Below the pieces are notes generated by a model. The model made no database searches. It was not told where the DNA came from and saw nothing but the letters and a program-made list of their open reading frames with translations. This document shows, in pieces, positions 22,393 to 29,895 of a stretch of 31,402 nucleotides of DNA (position 1 is its first letter; each line of letters opens with the position of its first letter). Where the stretch lies: positions 1 through 31,402 of IMG/VR virus record IMGVR_UViG_3300021373_002232; one strand, given 5' to 3'. Both the position numbers and the translations under genes were made by a program. The DNA is from a virus.

Positions 22393-24038
22393 TAGCTTGC
22401 ATCCACGTAGTCGGCTTCGATAACAACATCGAGGGTGTTCACGGTGCCACTCAGGCTAGAGACGGCCACCTCTAGGTTCAGAGGTCCAGTGCGTGCGTCG
22501 ATGATGATTGGATTGCTGGGCGTGAACGCTGCGTTAGAGGACGTCGTGACCGCAAAGCTCTGGCTTTGTGAGACGCCACCCACCTTGATGTCTAGGGACA
22601 GGGTGCCTGAGCCATCAGCCACGACAGCGTAAACTTTATTGATGCGCACCCGAGCGCCGCTAATCCGTTTGATGCGGTAATCGGTTGCGTCGGTCACGGG
22701 GCTGGCAGCGGTCCCGATCTCTTTGTCCATGATAAGCAGCGGGTACTGCTGAAGAACGCTGAAGCTCGGGATGCGGTCAATGTTGATCAGCAGGTTGCTG
22801 TCCAGCGAGGGCACGCCGTTGGCAGCGTCTTTTTGGGCTGTCGTGATGTAGCCAGAGAGGACGTCGGTCAGGGCGGATAGCTCGTAAGCGCCTGCTGCCG
22901 ACACGCGGATAAACTTGCCGCTGTTCGCCGAGCTAGGCGAGGGGATGTCCACTGCGGGGTTAATATCGACGTTCTGGCTCTCAGAAACCTTGAAGCGCAA
23001 GCGCGGCGAACCTGAGACGTCTTCCAGATAGAACGTGTTAGTGGGGCCAGCGCTCAACGCGGTGCCGCCTGCGGTGACGTCCGAGAGGCCAGCCTTACCC
23101 GCGAGGCTGGTGGTTAGGCCATTGACCTTGGCTTGCGCGATGGCGTTGTCAGCGATCTCCAGCTTGGAGAACAGGATCTTGCCGCTTTGGGTGTTGGTGA
23201 ACACCTGCTCCAGCATGAGGCCAGCCACCACTTGGTTGGCTGTGTTCTCTACGGTGATGATCGAAACAAGATCGCCGTTGGTGGCGGCGGTGTTCAGCGT
23301 GACGGTGTCAGCGCTGTTGTCTCGGACGTAGTCGTTCGAGCCACCTTCACGGAGAAGCAGGCCGTTTTGATAGACTTGGATTTCGGTCTGGTCGTCCATC
23401 ACGAATGGGAAGATGGACTGAGTTGTCGTGACTTCTGCATCGACGCGCTGGAAGCTGGTGATGGCTGTCGCGCGGATTTTGTAGATCGTGACGACTTCAG
23501 CGCCGCCGCTGTTGTCGGTGGTCGTCAGGTCGTCCGAGAAGGTCACGGTGTCATTAGTGGCGCTGGTAACATAGTCGTTGCTGCCACCTTCGACTTGCAG
23601 CAAGCCGTTCCGAAACACCACAATTGTGTCGTCGCTGGTGTGGCTGTACTCCAAGACGGTCGTGCCGCTGGGGTAGGCCACGCCATCGCTGGCCCGGAGC
23701 GTCGTGCCAATGATGTAGTCTTGGCGACCGTTGAAGATTGGCGCACCAATGTCGCCTACGTTCTGACCGGCTTCACCGCGCAGCTCGGAGAGCGCAGCGA
23801 TGGTGGTGAAGTCACCTGTCTCGCCAACGCGGAACTGAAGGCCAGCGGAGCTGTCGAGCTGGAACTCGACATTACTGTTCAAGTTGCCGTTGTCGTCAGT
23901 GAGGTTGTCGATCACCTCTCCAAGCGTCTTGCCGCCGACTTCGGCTTGCTGAAGATAGCGGATGACATTCTCAAACTCAGTTTGCACTTTGTCTGAGCTT
24001 GCGTACTCGAATGCAGCGGTCTGGCGGATGCCTGCCAT
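22392..24038 (-). CDS. Tail fibre or appendage protein with two tandem beta repeats
   Basis: A 548-residue beta-rich protein. The N-terminus (about 1-60) has a helical Phe/Tyr-rich segment that may dock on the tail. Two internal repeats follow at about 137-188 and 216-265, each with the motif V-x-x-NGLL-x-x-EGGSNDYV and then a DTVT strand. This is a repeat found in T7-type fibre N-terminal regions and similar appendages. A trimeric-looking middle part (AKVNGLTTSLAGKAGLSDV) leads to a C-terminal beta domain beginning near 430 (GTASPV..., SLDIKVGGVSQSQSF). It is probably the fibre or appendage that attaches next to the nozzle encoded immediately upstream. No enzymatic (tailspike) motif is visible. 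It starts 5 nt after the nozzle stop. Confidence 0.68.
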   Translation of the reverse strand: MAGIRQTAAFEYASSDKVQTEFENVIRYLQQAEVGGKTLGEVIDNLTDDNGNLNSNVEFQLDSSAGLQFRVGETGDFTTIAALSELRGEAGQNVGDIGAPIFNGRQDYIIGTTLRASDGVAYPSGTTVLEYSHTSDDTIVVFRNGLLQVEGGSNDYVTSATNDTVTFSDDLTTTDNSGGAEVVTIYKIRATAITSFQRVDAEVTTTQSIFPFVMDDQTEIQVYQNGLLLREGGSNDYVRDNSADTVTLNTAATNGDLVSIITVENTANQVVAGLMLEQVFTNTQSGKILFSKLEIADNAIAQAKVNGLTTSLAGKAGLSDVTAGGTALSAGPTNTFYLEDVSGSPRLRFKVSESQNVDINPAVDIPSPSSANSGKFIRVSAAGAYELSALTDVLSGYITTAQKDAANGVPSLDSNLLINIDRIPSFSVLQQYPLLIMDKEIGTAASPVTDATDYRIKRISGARVRINKVYAVVADGSGTLSLDIKVGGVSQSQSFAVTTSSNAAFTPSNPIIIDARTGPLNLEVAVSSLSGTVNTLDVVIEADYVDAS

Positions 24039-24043
24039 GGTCT

Positions 24044-25540
24044 CTAGTTCCTTAGTTCGACTGCGAGACCGATGATGCGGAACAGCCCCTTACCGGAGTA
24101 GGTGAAGGTCAACTGAAGGCCACGATAGCGATGCTCGAAGGGTCTCAGATATTGCGCGGAGAGTGGCACAGAGCGGCGACCACTGTCGTCCGCATCTGTG
24201 AGCTGGATGGCCATAGCCCCCAGATCTCGCCCGTTTTCGTCTTGAGCTTCAATCCGCAACTCTCCATCACCAAACGCTTGGACCAGCAATGACTTGCTTT
24301 GCTTGCGGCCATCAAATGGCCCAGTCCAAAGCACGGGGGTTTTGGCCGTAAGGGTAGGGGTGGTGGTGTCCTCGTCTTCGACCTTGCCGACTTCGTAAAT
24401 GCCGTAAGGTGTGCCGACAACGAAGTTACCGAAAAGAAACGCACCGCACGTCGCGTTCAAAAAGTCACTCGTAGACCAACGGGTCTGCACGCCGCCTTCA
24501 CCAGCCACAAACGTCATGGTTAGGCGCGTGGTGTCGCCACTGCTGCCCAGCGGGAAATAGACATGGTACTGCTGTTCGTCGCGGTCGTAGACAGCGGTAA
24601 TTGTCTCCGGGTCTTCGACTTGCGCAAACAAGCGGCGGTACTCGAGATCGATGCGCTCGCTGAGCTTGACCACGCCGACTTGCAGGCCGTTCTCACTGAC
24701 GCGGCGGAGTGCATAGACGCCGGAGCGTGAGCAGTAGAGTAGGTCCGTGCCTGCCTGCTGGATCGTGTTGTGACTAGCGCAGCCAATGCCGACGTTAGTT
24801 TCCGTGTCCAGCTCGATGCGCGTGATGTCCGGGTCCATCTGAAACACGAATACGCGGTCACTAGCGAAGATGACGAGTTTGTCTTGCTCGAAGCTGGACA
24901 GGCCGGTGATCTCGTCTGCCGTGCCGAGCAGGTTTCGGATGTCCAGCGTGCCCGCGCGCAGGGCGCTTTCGCTGTTGGGGTCCGTATCATCGGCGTGCTT
25001 GTCGAGGTTGCCGTCTTCGCTGATGAGAACTTTGGTGCTGCTGGACTTTAGGCCAGCGAAGCAGGCGCGGTCTCGAACTGTGGTGCAGTAGGCGGGCAGC
25101 TCGGCGTTGAGGTGCGTGCTGGTGCTGGTGCGCCAGCGGTTGCCGGTGTAGATCAACGGCGGGAGGCCACGGACTGCGAAGACCAGCTCACGGTTAAAGA
25201 CGGTCGTCGTCGTGATGGCGTTCGAGGGGTAGACCGTTTCACTCTCAATCCCAGTTTCTGAGATGAAGTGCGTGCCGTCGCCGTGTACTTCGGTGTAGGC
25301 AATCTGGTCCTTCGAGAAGAAGGCGATATGCTTAACACGGCTGTTAGCTGTGCGGCGCGTGACACCGGCATCGCGAACGATCTGGCCACGCTGGTCGCAG
25401 AAGCCATTGGTCAGGTCCACCAGTGCTTGGCCCGTGCCGGTGTCCATGTTGACAACATCGCGACTGGTGTCGAGGCCCGTGAATTGTTCGTAGGCCACGA
25501 ACCGCGTTTTGTCTGAGCTGTTTGCACGGGTCGTGGTCAT
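24044..25540 (-). CDS. Tail nozzle/tubular protein, beta-propeller type (P22 gp10 / T7 gp12-like)
   Basis: A 498-residue protein with repeated beta blades of the kind found in the hexameric tail nozzle of short-tailed phages. The N-terminus carries the family opening YEQFTGLDTSRDVVNMDTG and a LTNGFCDQRGQIVRDAG block. Later blades include LSSFEQDKLVIFASDRVFVF, YCSRSGVYALRRVS and AVYDRDEQQYHVYFPLG. It would close the tail end and hold the DNA until ejection. The ATG overlaps the stop of the adaptor gene (ATGA), matching the usual adaptor-nozzle order. The assignment to the exact family is by pattern and context. A packaged-DNA stabilisation protein is the same functional idea. Confidence 0.72.
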   Translation of the reverse strand: MTTTRANSSDKTRFVAYEQFTGLDTSRDVVNMDTGTGQALVDLTNGFCDQRGQIVRDAGVTRRTANSRVKHIAFFSKDQIAYTEVHGDGTHFISETGIESETVYPSNAITTTTVFNRELVFAVRGLPPLIYTGNRWRTSTSTHLNAELPAYCTTVRDRACFAGLKSSSTKVLISEDGNLDKHADDTDPNSESALRAGTLDIRNLLGTADEITGLSSFEQDKLVIFASDRVFVFQMDPDITRIELDTETNVGIGCASHNTIQQAGTDLLYCSRSGVYALRRVSENGLQVGVVKLSERIDLEYRRLFAQVEDPETITAVYDRDEQQYHVYFPLGSSGDTTRLTMTFVAGEGGVQTRWSTSDFLNATCGAFLFGNFVVGTPYGIYEVGKVEDEDTTTPTLTAKTPVLWTGPFDGRKQSKSLLVQAFGDGELRIEAQDENGRDLGAMAIQLTDADDSGRRSVPLSAQYLRPFEHRYRGLQLTFTYSGKGLFRIIGLAVELRN

Positions 25541-26007
25541 GTCGGTTTATCAAGGCCAGTGTTCGGGTCGGTGGTGGCTGCGTTTCGGGTCTTGTTGGTC
25601 CCGCCATCCCATGGCCGCATCTGGATCTTCGTGTTGCCCGCCGTCTGCCGCCATAGCTCTTGGTTCATTGTTCGAGCGAACTTAGGGCCATAGCTGGCCA
25701 CACGCTCAGAGCCTTGCTGTTCGGCGTAGTAGAACAAGAGGCCAGCAACCATGATGTTGTCTGGGATTGCACTACGGTCCTGCATGGCGTGGTAGTAGGG
25801 CACAGCTTGCAGCGTGGTGCTGGAGTAGGGGTGCATCCGCACGTCATCGACGACCATGTTGGCCAACTCGATCATCATCGAGAGAGCCTCAGCCTCAACA
25901 GTGCTGGCGCTGAAGTCGCCATACCGGCGGAAGACCATGCGTGAGAGGTCTTCCAACCGGCTGTTGGCTTGGCCAGAAATGTGGGGCGTCAGGACATCAT
26001 TCGTCAC
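25537..26007 (-). CDS. Head-to-tail adaptor (gp4/gp11-like) protein
   Basis: A 156-residue helical protein. Segments such as NSRLEDLSRMVFRRYGD, EALSMMIELANMVVDDVRM, and the motif GLLFYYAEQQGSERVASYGPKFARTMNQELWR are typical of the small adaptor that sits between portal and nozzle. It would form a 12-subunit ring below the portal. It begins with GTG 26007, overlapping the preceding gene by 11 nt, and ends overlapping the nozzle gene by 4 nt. The order capsid, small protein, adaptor, nozzle supports the call. Confidence 0.65.
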   Translation of the reverse strand: MTNDVLTPHISGQANSRLEDLSRMVFRRYGDFSASTVEAEALSMMIELANMVVDDVRMHPYSSTTLQAVPYYHAMQDRSAIPDNIMVAGLLFYYAEQQGSERVASYGPKFARTMNQELWRQTAGNTKIQMRPWDGGTNKTRNAATTDPNTGLDKPT

Positions 26008-26263
26008 GGACTACGATCCCGCCCTTAAATTCTTTAGTCCGCTCGAACGCCGAAATGTCCTCTGCTGGAACCTTGTAGTAACAAGGGCCGGGGATCTGAG
26101 GCATACGGGGGCGGAAGCCAGCGACCAGAAGGCGACCAGTTTGATCGGCTACTGTCCGGTAGATAACAGGACCGGCTGGCGCTTTTTTCACGGCTGGCTT
26201 CGGGGCTTCGACTTTTTCGATTGTCGTCTCTTTGGCCGCAGCCTTTGGGGTCTTCGTCGCCAT
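25997..26263 (-). CDS. Small basic virion-region protein, unknown
   Basis: An 88-residue protein. The first 40 residues are Lys/Ala/Pro-rich and likely disordered (TKTPKAAAKETTIEKVEAPKP). The second half is a compact globular part with VIYRTVADQTGRLLVAGF and GPCYYKVPAEDISAFERTKEF. I chose ATG 26263, which has GGAG 6 nt upstream. The ATG at 26275 abuts the T-tract of the terminator and carries that same GGAG inside its frame. It follows the capsid terminator and overlaps the adaptor gene by 11 nt. It may be a head-completion or decoration protein, but nothing identifies it. Confidence 0.65.
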   Translation of the reverse strand: MATKTPKAAAKETTIEKVEAPKPAVKKAPAGPVIYRTVADQTGRLLVAGFRPRMPQIPGPCYYKVPAEDISAFERTKEFKGGIVVRDE

Positions 26264-26274
26264 TGTTTTCTCCA

Positions 26275-26307
26275 TAAAAAGAAGGGGGACAGCGTGCTGA
26301 CCCCCTT
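26275..26307 (-). terminator. Intrinsic terminator after the major capsid gene
   Basis: On the minus strand AAGGGGG and CCCCCTT (plus positions 26301-26307 and 26282-26288) form a 7-bp stem extended by CAG/CTG. The stem is followed at once by CTTTTT (26281-26276). It lies 33 nt after the capsid stop. It would end or attenuate messages from the capsid promoter, giving the capsid more transcript than the genes behind it. Confidence 0.75.
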
Positions 26308-26339
26308 TATGAACGAGTTACGTTAGGTTGGCGTCCGCC

Positions 26340-27542
26340 TTACGCAGCGCGTGCGGACCAACCTTCGATGACCGCATGTACCTTGTCTTGCATCAGCTCA
26401 AGGCCACACTCGGTGAGATATTCCGAGACCTCGGTGTCGGCACCGGGGTTCTGGCGGTTCTCAAGAAGCTGAGTGTCACGACCTTCGAGGTAGCGGTAGG
26501 ACAGGTAGGGGAAGTCAACGATGACCATGGCCGTGTCCATGCCCGGAATCTGCCGGAATTGCGGGTGCAAATGAACCATCAGATCTCCCGCAAAAGTAGA
26601 ATAACGGGTCAAGTTTACGCCGTATGCACCCTCGACTTGGGTTGGCTGCCAGCGGTCCTTGCCGAACTGCTGGAGGTGGTTTGCAACCTTCGCGCCAACG
26701 AATGCGATCTTGGAATTGCTGCCGAATTTGAAAATAGTTTCGGTCAGAGCCAGATCGAACTCTTCTTCAGTCAGGATGCCGTCTGCTGCGTTGATCGCAG
26801 AAGAAGAGGCCGTCGCAACATCGAACTTGTTGGTCAGAGAGGTCATCAGACCGCCAGTGAAGCGGCGTGGCTGAGCAGAAGAAGCGTTGTCTTCGTCCTT
26901 CTTGCCGAAGAACATGGCACGCTCGATGTCACTCATGTGCATCTTCAGAGCCTTCACGCGAGCCTCGTCCTGCTTGTCGCCAGTGCGCAAGTAGGTCGAG
27001 TTCATCGTGCCGGTCACAGAGAAGCTGGTACGGAAGATCTGACAGAAGTTCTCGATCATGATCGCATCGAAGCTAACAGCGGTCGGAGTGTCTGCACCTT
27101 CCTGCGCCGCAAAGCCTGCGATGAACAGCTCAGCGTTGTCAGCAATAGCGTGCGCCGTGCCGCCGACGTTACGGGTGACAGCCAGCGAAGTGCCGGTGGT
27201 GTCAGCAGTAACGTGCATGACTTCACCAGTGGCAGCGTTGACGACGATGGAGCCTGCAATAGCAAACTTGTTTTCGTTGTCGGCGTCCAAAGTGATGGTC
27301 TCGTTGCCGGTGCCGGTAGAGGCGACAACACCATTTACGGTCATCCGACGCTCTGGCAGCTCGTCACGGAAGTTACGGAAAGCCGGGTCATTCGTGCTTT
27401 CGGACTGACCCATGGACAGCAGCGCATTGAGGGGGCTGTTTCCATTCGGCTCAAGCAAAGTAAAGAGTTCACGGTAGTTGCGAGGGCGGAAGGTCGTGTC
27501 GAACTGACCAGTGCCGCGCAACCCTTGGATTGGGGTAGACAT
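26340..27542 (-). CDS. Major capsid protein (SU10/DUF5309 family)
   Basis: A 400-residue HK97-fold capsid candidate. The N-terminal arm reads LRGTGQFDTTFRPRNYRELF, then ELPERRMTVNGVV. An inserted beta domain occupies about residues 70-150 (EVMHVTADTTGTSLAVTRNVGG, in pieces). The core has EGADTPTAVSFDAIMIENFCQIF, a long spine-helix region with KALKMHMSDIERAMFFGKK, and a C-terminal part ending in a basic ARAA. These blocks follow the DUF5309/SU10 capsid pattern. The ATG at 27542 has GAGGA 9 nt upstream. The gene is bracketed by its own promoter-like element upstream (27638-27677) and a terminator downstream, and it follows a scaffold-like gene. The insertion domain could be a surface-exposed feature. 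Confidence 0.88.
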   Translation of the reverse strand: MSTPIQGLRGTGQFDTTFRPRNYRELFTLLEPNGNSPLNALLSMGQSESTNDPAFRNFRDELPERRMTVNGVVASTGTGNETITLDADNENKFAIAGSIVVNAATGEVMHVTADTTGTSLAVTRNVGGTAHAIADNAELFIAGFAAQEGADTPTAVSFDAIMIENFCQIFRTSFSVTGTMNSTYLRTGDKQDEARVKALKMHMSDIERAMFFGKKDEDNASSAQPRRFTGGLMTSLTNKFDVATASSSAINAADGILTEEEFDLALTETIFKFGSNSKIAFVGAKVANHLQQFGKDRWQPTQVEGAYGVNLTRYSTFAGDLMVHLHPQFRQIPGMDTAMVIVDFPYLSYRYLEGRDTQLLENRQNPGADTEVSEYLTECGLELMQDKVHAVIEGWSARAA

Positions 27543-27637
27543 AGCAAAAGTTCCTCAAGTGGAGGTTATGGAAGAAGGGTGTCAGCTCGCGGGATTGCCA
27601 TCGCGAGTAAAAGCGCATGTGGGGCCGAAGCGCCGCG

Positions 27638-27677
27638 CTGTAGGGGTGTTATACCGTGTACACCCCTACAGTGTCAA
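27638..27677 (-). promoter_or_regulatory. Near-consensus sigma70 promoter overlapped by a 12-bp inverted-repeat operator
   Basis: On the minus strand the -35 is TTGACA (27677-27672, 6 of 6), followed by an 18-nt spacer and the -10 TATAAC (27653-27648, 5 of 6). A perfect 12-bp inverted repeat, CTGTAGGGGTGT and ACACCCCTACAG with a 10-nt centre (27638-27671), fills the spacer and covers the -10 end and start site. That is the geometry of an operator. Transcription would start near 27641, leaving a leader of about 100 nt before the capsid ATG. The leader also holds a 6-bp hairpin at 27586-27607. No T-tract follows the repeat on this strand, which argues against a terminator. Confidence 0.72.
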
Positions 27678-27689
27678 ATATCTGGACTT

Positions 27690-28727
27690 TTAGCCAAATC
27701 GCTTGGTCATGGCAGCGTCAGCCATTTGGTCGAATGGCGTCTGTGGGTCCGATGGCGCAGCCGCTTCCGCCGCCCCTTGGCCAGCCGTGTTGCCCATTGT
27801 CCCGTTAAAGGAATAGGCCTGACGACGCTGGGCTGCCTGACGCAACCGTTCCATTTCTGGCTGGTTACGCATGTTCGCGAAATCACCCATGGCTCGGTCA
27901 GCGAGCGCAGGGTCCACGAAATCGTCGGTGGTGTAACCGCGCTCGTAGATGAAAGCCATAAAGTCATCAGCAGCATCGGTGGCAGTCGAGCCAAGGTGAC
28001 GCTGAGCCGCCTGATCGATGTTGTTGCTAATCCGCTGCTGCATGAGCTGACCTTGCGTCTGAGCTTGCTGCGCCCCTGACTGACGCGCCGCATCAGCAAC
28101 GCCCTGTGCTTGAGCCAATACCCGCTGCATCATCTGCTCGATGTTCGCCAGCTTGCTGTCAGTTGCGTTCTTGCTATCTACCAGCTCGCGGTACATCGGT
28201 GGGAGCTGCACGGCGTTCTGCTCCTCGTATTGAGCCAACATATCACCGCTCAGTAGCTCGTTAGGAGCTTGCCCCTTTTCGCCCTGCTGGGTGGTGTTTG
28301 TGTCGTTAGACTGCTGACCCATGGTCGGGTTGTGCTGCTTGGCCTTCAGTGCTGCGATGATCTCTTGGTTCATCATGTCAGCGTCGATGCCAGTGCGCTC
28401 CATGAGTTGGCTCACCGTGTCGATCACCGGCTTCATCTGTGAGTGTTTAAAGTTGAGGTCACGGTAACGCTCAAAGGTGCCAGCGATCTGCTTGTCGGTT
28501 AGATCGCGCTCTTGGTCGCCGACTTTGATCTTGTACATGGCCGACAGCTCTTCGTTGGAAACGGGTTCTGCTGCTGGTTCAGTGATCCTGTCACCCTCAG
28601 TCTGAGGGGCAGCGGCCTTCTCGGTCGCCTCACGGTTGTCGGTGGGAGTGCTGGCTGCCTCTGGGGCAGGGGCTTCTGGAGCAAGACCTTGAGCCTTGTT
28701 CACGCGGTCAATCAAACTGTCTGCCAT
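27690..28727 (-). CDS. Scaffolding-like capsid assembly protein
   Basis: A 345-residue acidic protein immediately upstream of the capsid gene. The N-terminal 60 residues are Ala/Pro/Glu-rich and disordered. A middle region carries YKIKVGDQERDLTDKQIAGTFERYRDL, followed by long helical stretches (KNATDSKLANIEQMMQRVLAQ, in parts) and a Gln/Ala-rich C-terminus. This acidic, helical, low-complexity profile and the position before the capsid fit a podovirus scaffolding protein. AAGGA lies 7 nt before the ATG. No protease motif is visible. The family match is by composition and context, since scaffold proteins diverge quickly. Confidence 0.7.
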   Translation of the reverse strand: MADSLIDRVNKAQGLAPEAPAPEAASTPTDNREATEKAAAPQTEGDRITEPAAEPVSNEELSAMYKIKVGDQERDLTDKQIAGTFERYRDLNFKHSQMKPVIDTVSQLMERTGIDADMMNQEIIAALKAKQHNPTMGQQSNDTNTTQQGEKGQAPNELLSGDMLAQYEEQNAVQLPPMYRELVDSKNATDSKLANIEQMMQRVLAQAQGVADAARQSGAQQAQTQGQLMQQRISNNIDQAAQRHLGSTATDAADDFMAFIYERGYTTDDFVDPALADRAMGDFANMRNQPEMERLRQAAQRRQAYSFNGTMGNTAGQGAAEAAAPSDPQTPFDQMADAAMTKRFG

Positions 28728-28730
28728 GGT

Positions 28731-29015
28731 TTATTCCTTCCGGCCTTGGCGGGATGCAGGTTCATGCGCTTCCATTGGCAACTCGTTGGTTAGCTGCGCG
28801 ATCCTGCGTTGGGGGAGATCAATAACCATCGCGGCGGCATCAACCCGCCCACGACGCCAATGGAGTTCTTCGTTTGTGATGTCTGGCGTCTGACCAAGGT
28901 TGACGACAGCGTGATACATCTCACGCTTCATCACCGTCACTAAGTCATGCCAGCCGGGGTGTTTGGCTAAGTCCTCAAGCGCCTTCAGCTTGGATCGGAT
29001 CTCGCGCTCAGTCAT
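28731..29015 (-). CDS. Small hypothetical protein before the scaffold gene
   Basis: A 94-residue charged helical protein. Visible features are an N-terminal helix REIRSKLKALEDLAKHPGWHDL, a central helix with tryptophan WRRGRVDAAAMVIDL, and a polar tail. No membrane segment or catalytic motif is seen. I prefer ATG 29015, which overlaps the amidase stop by 8 nt. A TTG two codons earlier (29021) has AAGG 6 nt upstream and is a fair alternative. It ends 3 nt before the scaffold ATG, so it is likely co-translated. Its role is unknown. The sequence could be a small structural or regulatory partner in head assembly. Confidence 0.6.
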   Translation of the reverse strand: MTEREIRSKLKALEDLAKHPGWHDLVTVMKREMYHAVVNLGQTPDITNEELHWRRGRVDAAAMVIDLPQRRIAQLTNELPMEAHEPASRQGRKE

Positions 29016-29520
29016 CGACAAGCCATGCCTTCATCTTGTTCAGCCACTTGCGCTTTGGCTTCGGTGGCTCACTCAGGTGCAGCGGTGGCATGCGGCCATC
29101 TTTGTCGAGGCACAGGAAGGCCTTGTAGTCGTAGACGGGGCAGTCGCGGATCACGACCTCACAGTGGCCGTGGAAAGTGATGTCGTCGTAGGCGGCTCGG
29201 ATCTTCTCGCAGAACTCACGCAGAGCGATGATCTGCTTGGTCGAGAAGTCGTCCTTGGCGTCTTGGCCGCCATGCATCGCAATGGCTATGGTGCCCGTGT
29301 TGTGGCCCTTCTGAGCGGCTGGGGTGCGCTCGATGTCTCGACCCGCGCTGATGCTGCCGTCCTTGTGGATCATGTAATGATACCCCACGTCGGACCAGCC
29401 GTTGCCCTCAACGTGCCACTTGCGCACGACTTCGATGTCATCGTGATGGTCGTAGCTGCTGGCTGTGCAGTGGAGAAAGACGCGATCTACGTGTCTGTCT
29501 GGTTTCTCGAAAGTGGTCAA
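29008..29520 (-). CDS. N-acetylmuramoyl-L-alanine amidase endolysin (T7 lysozyme-like)
   Basis: A 170-residue Amidase_2 enzyme that cleaves the bond between N-acetylmuramic acid and L-alanine in peptidoglycan. Zinc ligands appear as H17 (RVFLHCTAS), H119 (FHGHCEV; H117 is the alternative) and C127 (IRDCPVYDYK). The substrate motif GWSDVGYHYMIHKDG (about 41-55) includes the conserved tyrosine. There is no signal peptide, so release needs a holin; the neighbouring small membrane protein at 29574-29834 is the candidate. A basic C-terminal tail (KPKRKWLNKMKAWL) may aid binding. The start is TTG 29520 with GGAGG 5 nt upstream. In T7 the homologue also inhibits RNA polymerase. Nothing here shows that activity. 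Confidence 0.85.
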   Translation of the reverse strand: MTTFEKPDRHVDRVFLHCTASSYDHHDDIEVVRKWHVEGNGWSDVGYHYMIHKDGSISAGRDIERTPAAQKGHNTGTIAIAMHGGQDAKDDFSTKQIIALREFCEKIRAAYDDITFHGHCEVVIRDCPVYDYKAFLCLDKDGRMPPLHLSEPPKPKRKWLNKMKAWLVDD

Positions 29521-29534
29521 AGGTGCCTCCCTTT

Positions 29535-29559
29535 AAGGTGTTAAGATTATTTACACCTT
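29535..29559. repeat. 7-bp inverted repeat AAGGTGT/ACACCTT upstream of the amidase
   Basis: The arms (29535-29541, 29553-29559) enclose an 11-nt AT-rich centre, within the short space between the holin-like stop and the amidase TTG. The core GGTGT-N11-ACACC resembles GGTGT-N10-ACACC inside the capsid operator-like repeat. On the minus strand no T-tract follows, so termination is unlikely. It may be a regulatory site. Confidence 0.35.
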
Positions 29560-29573
29560 TTCGACGGTAGGAG

Positions 29574-29834
29574 CTACCCCGTCATCAAGCCGCCAGCGAA
29601 GACGAATGCTGCAAACTGAGCCACAAAAGCGCCCACGATGAACAAGACGACCTTGTTGGCGTTTGCGTTGAGCCGGGTCTGGGCCTCTTTGATGTAGGCG
29701 AGGTCGGACTTCATTACAGCAAGCTCGACAGCCAAGTTCTTTACGTCGTCAGTGGCCTTGCGCAGATCATCGACGTCTTTGCGCAGTTCGGCGAACGTAA
29801 TTTCAAGGTTCTGGATTTTAAGTTCGACGTCCAC
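29574..29834 (-). CDS. XhlA-like holin or hemolysin-type small membrane protein
   Basis: An 86-residue protein. Residues 1-60 form an amphipathic coiled coil (IQNLEITFAELRKDVDDLRK, MKSDLAYIKEAQTRL). Residues about 62-83 form one hydrophobic helix (VVLFIVGAFVAQFAAFVFAGG) near the C-terminus. This topology matches XhlA-type holin-associated proteins. It probably makes or assists the membrane hole that lets the amidase, encoded next, reach the cell wall. It starts with GTG 29834 and GGAG 7 nt upstream. A single helix is few for a canonical holin, so an auxiliary role is equally possible. Confidence 0.65.
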   Translation of the reverse strand: MDVELKIQNLEITFAELRKDVDDLRKATDDVKNLAVELAVMKSDLAYIKEAQTRLNANANKVVLFIVGAFVAQFAAFVFAGGLMTG

Positions 29835-29895
29835 TGACTGGCTCCGAGATTGGTTTGGTGGATGTTAAGGGCAGGGGGCTGGGCTGTCGTCCGGG

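Noticed and set aside
27566-27601. 11-codon upstream frame in the capsid leader
   Set aside because: No ribosome site and its start lies within a small hairpin; not supported as a leader peptide.
27638-27671. The 12-bp inverted repeat as an intrinsic terminator of the scaffold gene
   Set aside because: No T-tract follows on the minus strand, and a consensus -35/-10 pair fits the repeat exactly, so an operator is preferred.
26328-28079. 583-residue plus-strand frame opposite the capsid and scaffold genes
   Set aside because: Antisense shadow of well-supported minus-strand genes; no motif and no ribosome site.
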